From positions 1 to 64,000 of the forward strand of contig CAMUHA010000001.1 in assembly GCA_947088515.1 (NCBI GenBank): a DNA stretch of 64,000 bases, read 5' to 3'. Position numbers and translations under genes: made by a program. Each line of letters starts with the position of its first letter. The first letter of the stretch is position 1. The DNA comes from an uncultured bacterium (lineage in GTDB: Bacteria; Bacillota; Clostridia; Lachnospirales; Lachnospiraceae). The notes under the pieces are model-generated. The model was given only the letters and a program-made list of their open reading frames with translations. It was not told the DNA's origin and did no database searches. This document shows positions 63,231-64,000 of the stretch, piece by piece.

Positions 63231-64000
63231 TTATTTTATAAAAGGGTCTGCATAAATAGTGTCATAATCATAATTCAAATAAAAGGACCTTTCCTGATTC
63301 AGCTTATCTGCATAGTTTTCTTTTGTCACCAGTCCGGTTCCTTCATAGATCCACTGCAGAATAAGAGAATTGACTTCCGGAGAATAGTGTCCAATGTCAG
63401 AATAGTTGTCAGGATTGCATATAATATCATATTGGTCAAAAAAATCATACAGTTTTACATTAGGGCATTCCAACAATAGTTCCGCAGCGGCTTTTAGAGC
63501 GTCAAACTCTTTGTTTATGGCGCCTTTGATATGGGAGGCATCCCAGTGGCAGATGCTGTAGGGGGGATAAAAAATATAAAATGTAACGTCAGGGTACTTG
63601 TTTACTATGTCAACCAGATTTACCGTAATTGTTTTTGCCACCATACTGCGTTCTTTTTCCCCAAATTCGCTGCTTTCGTCTTTAGGAACATTATTTCTGT
63701 CATAGGAAGTTAAAATAACGTCCAGCCCTGTTTCCCTTTGCCATGAGGAATATTCGTCCATGGAGGTGCCAGGGGAACCGGATACAGACAAGGCAAGGCA
63801 GGGCAGTACCCCATGATACAGAATGGATTTGTTAAACAGGTATGCAACATCGTTTAAGGGGTTTTCGTCATAAAGATAAACGGGGTAATCCCCATACTGC
63901 TGCCAGTCGTGGGCACGGAGCAGGCCGTTGGAATCAAGTGCAAGTAAAACGGTGTGGAGGCTCTCATTTCTCTGAAGGGTGCGGCTTAGATTTTCTGCTA
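63231..64000 (-). CDS. Probable SGNH-type envelope protein, N-terminus beyond the window
   Basis: The frame is open from the stop at 63231 to the right edge of the window (about 256 residues); a TTG at 63791 is only an internal codon. Segments such as ALDSNGLLRAHDW, YDENPLNDVAYLFNK, FYIFYPPYSICHWD and a C-terminal NPDNYSDIGHYSPEVNSL fit an SGNH/DltD-AlgJ-like fold in which the D-x-x-H near the end would be the catalytic pair. Such proteins are found near membrane O-acyltransferases in Firmicutes. The catalytic serine and the expected membrane anchor would be in the missing part. Convergent with the P-loop gene, 106 bases apart. Confidence 0.6.
   Translation of the reverse strand, partial: AENLSRTLQRNESLHTVLLALDSNGLLRAHDWQQYGDYPVYLYDENPLNDVAYLFNKSILYHGVLPCLALSVSGSPGTSMDEYSSWQRETGLDVILTSYDRNNVPKDESSEFGEKERSMVAKTITVNLVDIVNKYPDVTFYIFYPPYSICHWDASHIKGAINKEFDALKAAAELLLECPNVKLYDFFDQYDIICNPDNYSDIGHYSPEVNSLILQWIYEGTGLVTKENYADKLNQERSFYLNYDYDTIYADPFIK

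Noticed and set aside
1..64000. CRISPR array, tRNA or rRNA genes, prophage or plasmid replication genes
   Set aside because: No regularly spaced repeats, no tRNA- or rRNA-like segments and no replication, integrase or phage structural genes were seen.

Overview
The window looks like the chromosome of a Gram-positive gut Clostridia, most likely a Lachnospiraceae. Support comes from strong AGGAGG-type ribosome sites, the xpaC-telA pair, a MacB/FtsX-type ABC exporter beside a histidine kinase, a CotH-like protein and glycan-locus membrane proteins of a kind I associate with that family. No rRNA, tRNA or CRISPR array was seen.

Region 1 (1-10.5 kb) is an AT-rich accessory arm full of insertion-sequence debris (IS630, IS5 and IS256 relics, one IS5-type element with intact ends, and a solo copy of that end). 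Among the debris are five probable genes: a nucleoside-diphosphate-kinase-like protein, a small zinc-ribbon protein that faintly recalls the front of a class I tRNA synthetase, a radical SAM/SPASM enzyme, a full-length eukaryotic-type isoleucyl-tRNA synthetase with an altered HIGH motif (HHGT), and a nucleoside-phosphorylase-like protein. This is the least explained part of the window and the best place to look for something new.

Region 2 (10.5-22.85 kb) is ordinary core chromosome: telA and xpaC (minus strand), glycogen phosphorylase with a clear promoter and terminator, a TcdA-type tRNA-modification enzyme, a two-domain polyphosphate:AMP phosphotransferase, a membrane-less histidine kinase, and an ABC transporter (ATPase plus FtsX permease).

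Region 3 (22.85-62.6 kb) is one very large surface-glycan locus. A minus-strand operon (pseF, a PLP decarboxylase, pseI, pseG) makes and activates a pseudaminic-acid-type sugar. A long plus-strand series begins with a GT52-type (sialyltransferase-like) enzyme and a CotH protein. It continues with a PglK/MsbA-like ABC flippase, an O-acyltransferase, three big polytopic proteins with acidic residues in the first outer loop (GT-C style), a WecE-like transaminase, a GNAT acetyltransferase, a GtrB/ArnC-like glycosyltransferase and an O-antigen-ligase/polymerase-like protein. After that come a PglF-PglE-PglC-like set followed by an ATP-grasp enzyme, a PglA-like transferase, a UDP-GalNAcA pathway (WbpO/WbpP-like), a DUF2334 deacetylase-like protein, four more GT4 enzymes and two AsnB-like amidotransferases. 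Together these predict an undecaprenyl-linked glycan started with a 4-N-acylated 2,4-diamino-trideoxyhexose and carrying uronic acid (perhaps amidated) and nonulosonic acid.

Region 4 (62.6-64 kb) holds a small P-loop kinase-like gene and, on the minus strand, the C-terminal part of a probable SGNH-type surface protein whose start lies outside the window.
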